Below the pieces are notes generated by a model. The model was given only the letters and a program-made list of their open reading frames with translations, made no database searches and was not told the DNA's origin. From Oceanobacillus sojae (lineage in GTDB: Bacteria; Bacillota; Bacilli; Bacillales; Amphibacillaceae), in contig NZ_LT727812.1 of assembly GCF_900162665.1 (NCBI RefSeq), positions 415,570-479,569 of the forward strand: DNA of 64,000 bases, given 5' to 3'. Position 1 is the first letter of the stretch. The number at the start of each line of letters is the position of its first letter. Position numbers and translations under genes: made by a program. This document shows positions 63,764-64,000 of this stretch, piece by piece.

Positions 63764-64000
63764 ATGAAAAAATGGACATTAGCAGCAACAATATCTGCCA
63801 GCTTGCTTGCATTGGCTGCATGTAATTCTTCGGACGGCGATGTAGTTGCAACTACGGACGCCGGCGATATCACGAAAGAAGAATTTTACGATGAATTGAA
63901 AGACCGTAATGGAGAAGCTGTTCTTGAAGAGCTTGTTACTATCAAAGTTCTTGAGGATAAATACGATGTTACTGACGATCAGGTAAATGACGAAATTGAA
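63764..64000 (+). CDS. prsA: PrsA-type foldase lipoprotein (partial, cut by window end)
   Basis: The first 79 codons of a PrsA-like peptidyl-prolyl isomerase lipoprotein, which folds secreted proteins outside the membrane. The signal peptide ends in the lipobox LAAC (cysteine at about residue 20), followed by SSDGDVVATTDAGDITKEEF and EELVTIKVLEDKYDVTDDQV, typical of the PrsA N-terminal domain. The parvulin domain would lie beyond the window. AGGAGTG precedes the ATG. The neighbourhood (hit, trpP, yhaH) supports prsA. Confidence 0.9.
   Translation, partial: MKKWTLAATISASLLALAACNSSDGDVVATTDAGDITKEEFYDELKDRNGEAVLEELVTIKVLEDKYDVTDDQVNDEIE

Noticed and set aside
1-64000. CRISPR array, prophage, IS element, rRNA or tRNA genes
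   Set aside because: I looked for regularly spaced repeats, integrase, transposase or phage genes and tRNA T-loop motifs and found none that hold up.

Overview
The window is chromosomal DNA of a low-G+C, endospore-forming Bacillaceae bacterium. Oceanobacillus or a close relative is most likely. Grounds: A+T-rich sequence, strong AGGAGG-type ribosome sites, hairpin-plus-T-run terminators, Spo0E-like and ComK proteins, and gene neighbourhoods shared with Bacillus subtilis (yuaF-floT; yhfH/yhfI-lplJ; hmoB/pbpF/hemEHY; ecsAB/hit/trpP/yhaH/prsA; liaFSR; addAB). I see no rRNA, tRNA, CRISPR array, prophage or intact transposon. The genus is inference; no search was run.

Layout. 1-9.2 kb: tatA, a RocB-like peptidase, htpX, a 6-phosphogluconolactonase, then a proline/arginine catabolic block (proline dehydrogenase, P5C dehydrogenase) with a divergent sigma-54 activator and a near-perfect -24/-12 promoter, then a small Spo0E-like gene. 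9.3-12 kb: yuaF-floT behind a SigW-type promoter. 12-20 kb: HIT protein plus XRE-cupin regulator, HMG-CoA lyase, an amidohydrolase, a lipoprotein gene broken by an in-frame amber codon, an SDR and guaC. 20-32.5 kb: UbiB-like kinase, ddl, a YobN-like amine oxidase, rodA, an XRE-DUF1232 protein, signal peptidase I, a two-gene operon with two tandem LexA boxes, a membrane-anchored GH13 protein that has lost its catalytic residues, yisL and a DUF418 protein.

32.5-47.5 kb: addB-addA, a MerR remnant, a second signal peptidase I, a TVP38-type membrane protein, comK, lplJ, yhfI, yhfH, pepF and an acetyltransferase. 47.7-54.3 kb: hemE-hemH-hemY for coproporphyrin-dependent heme synthesis, a class A penicillin-binding protein, and divergently hmoB for heme breakdown. 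54.4-57.8 kb: liaF-liaS-liaR with a PAP2 phosphatase upstream, a cell-envelope stress set. 58-64 kb: an M20 amidohydrolase, ecsAB, hit, trpP with a TRAP-type NAG array over its ribosome site, yhaH, two very small ORFs, and the 5' end of prsA.

Most of this is core metabolism and envelope maintenance. The least ordinary items are the LexA-boxed WYL/YolD-like pair without a polymerase gene, the GH13 pseudoenzyme, the amber-split lipoprotein with an out-of-frame start signal, the tail-anchored proline dehydrogenase, the Walker A change in AddB, and two families of dispersed intergenic repeats. I did not find a clear-cut new multigene system.
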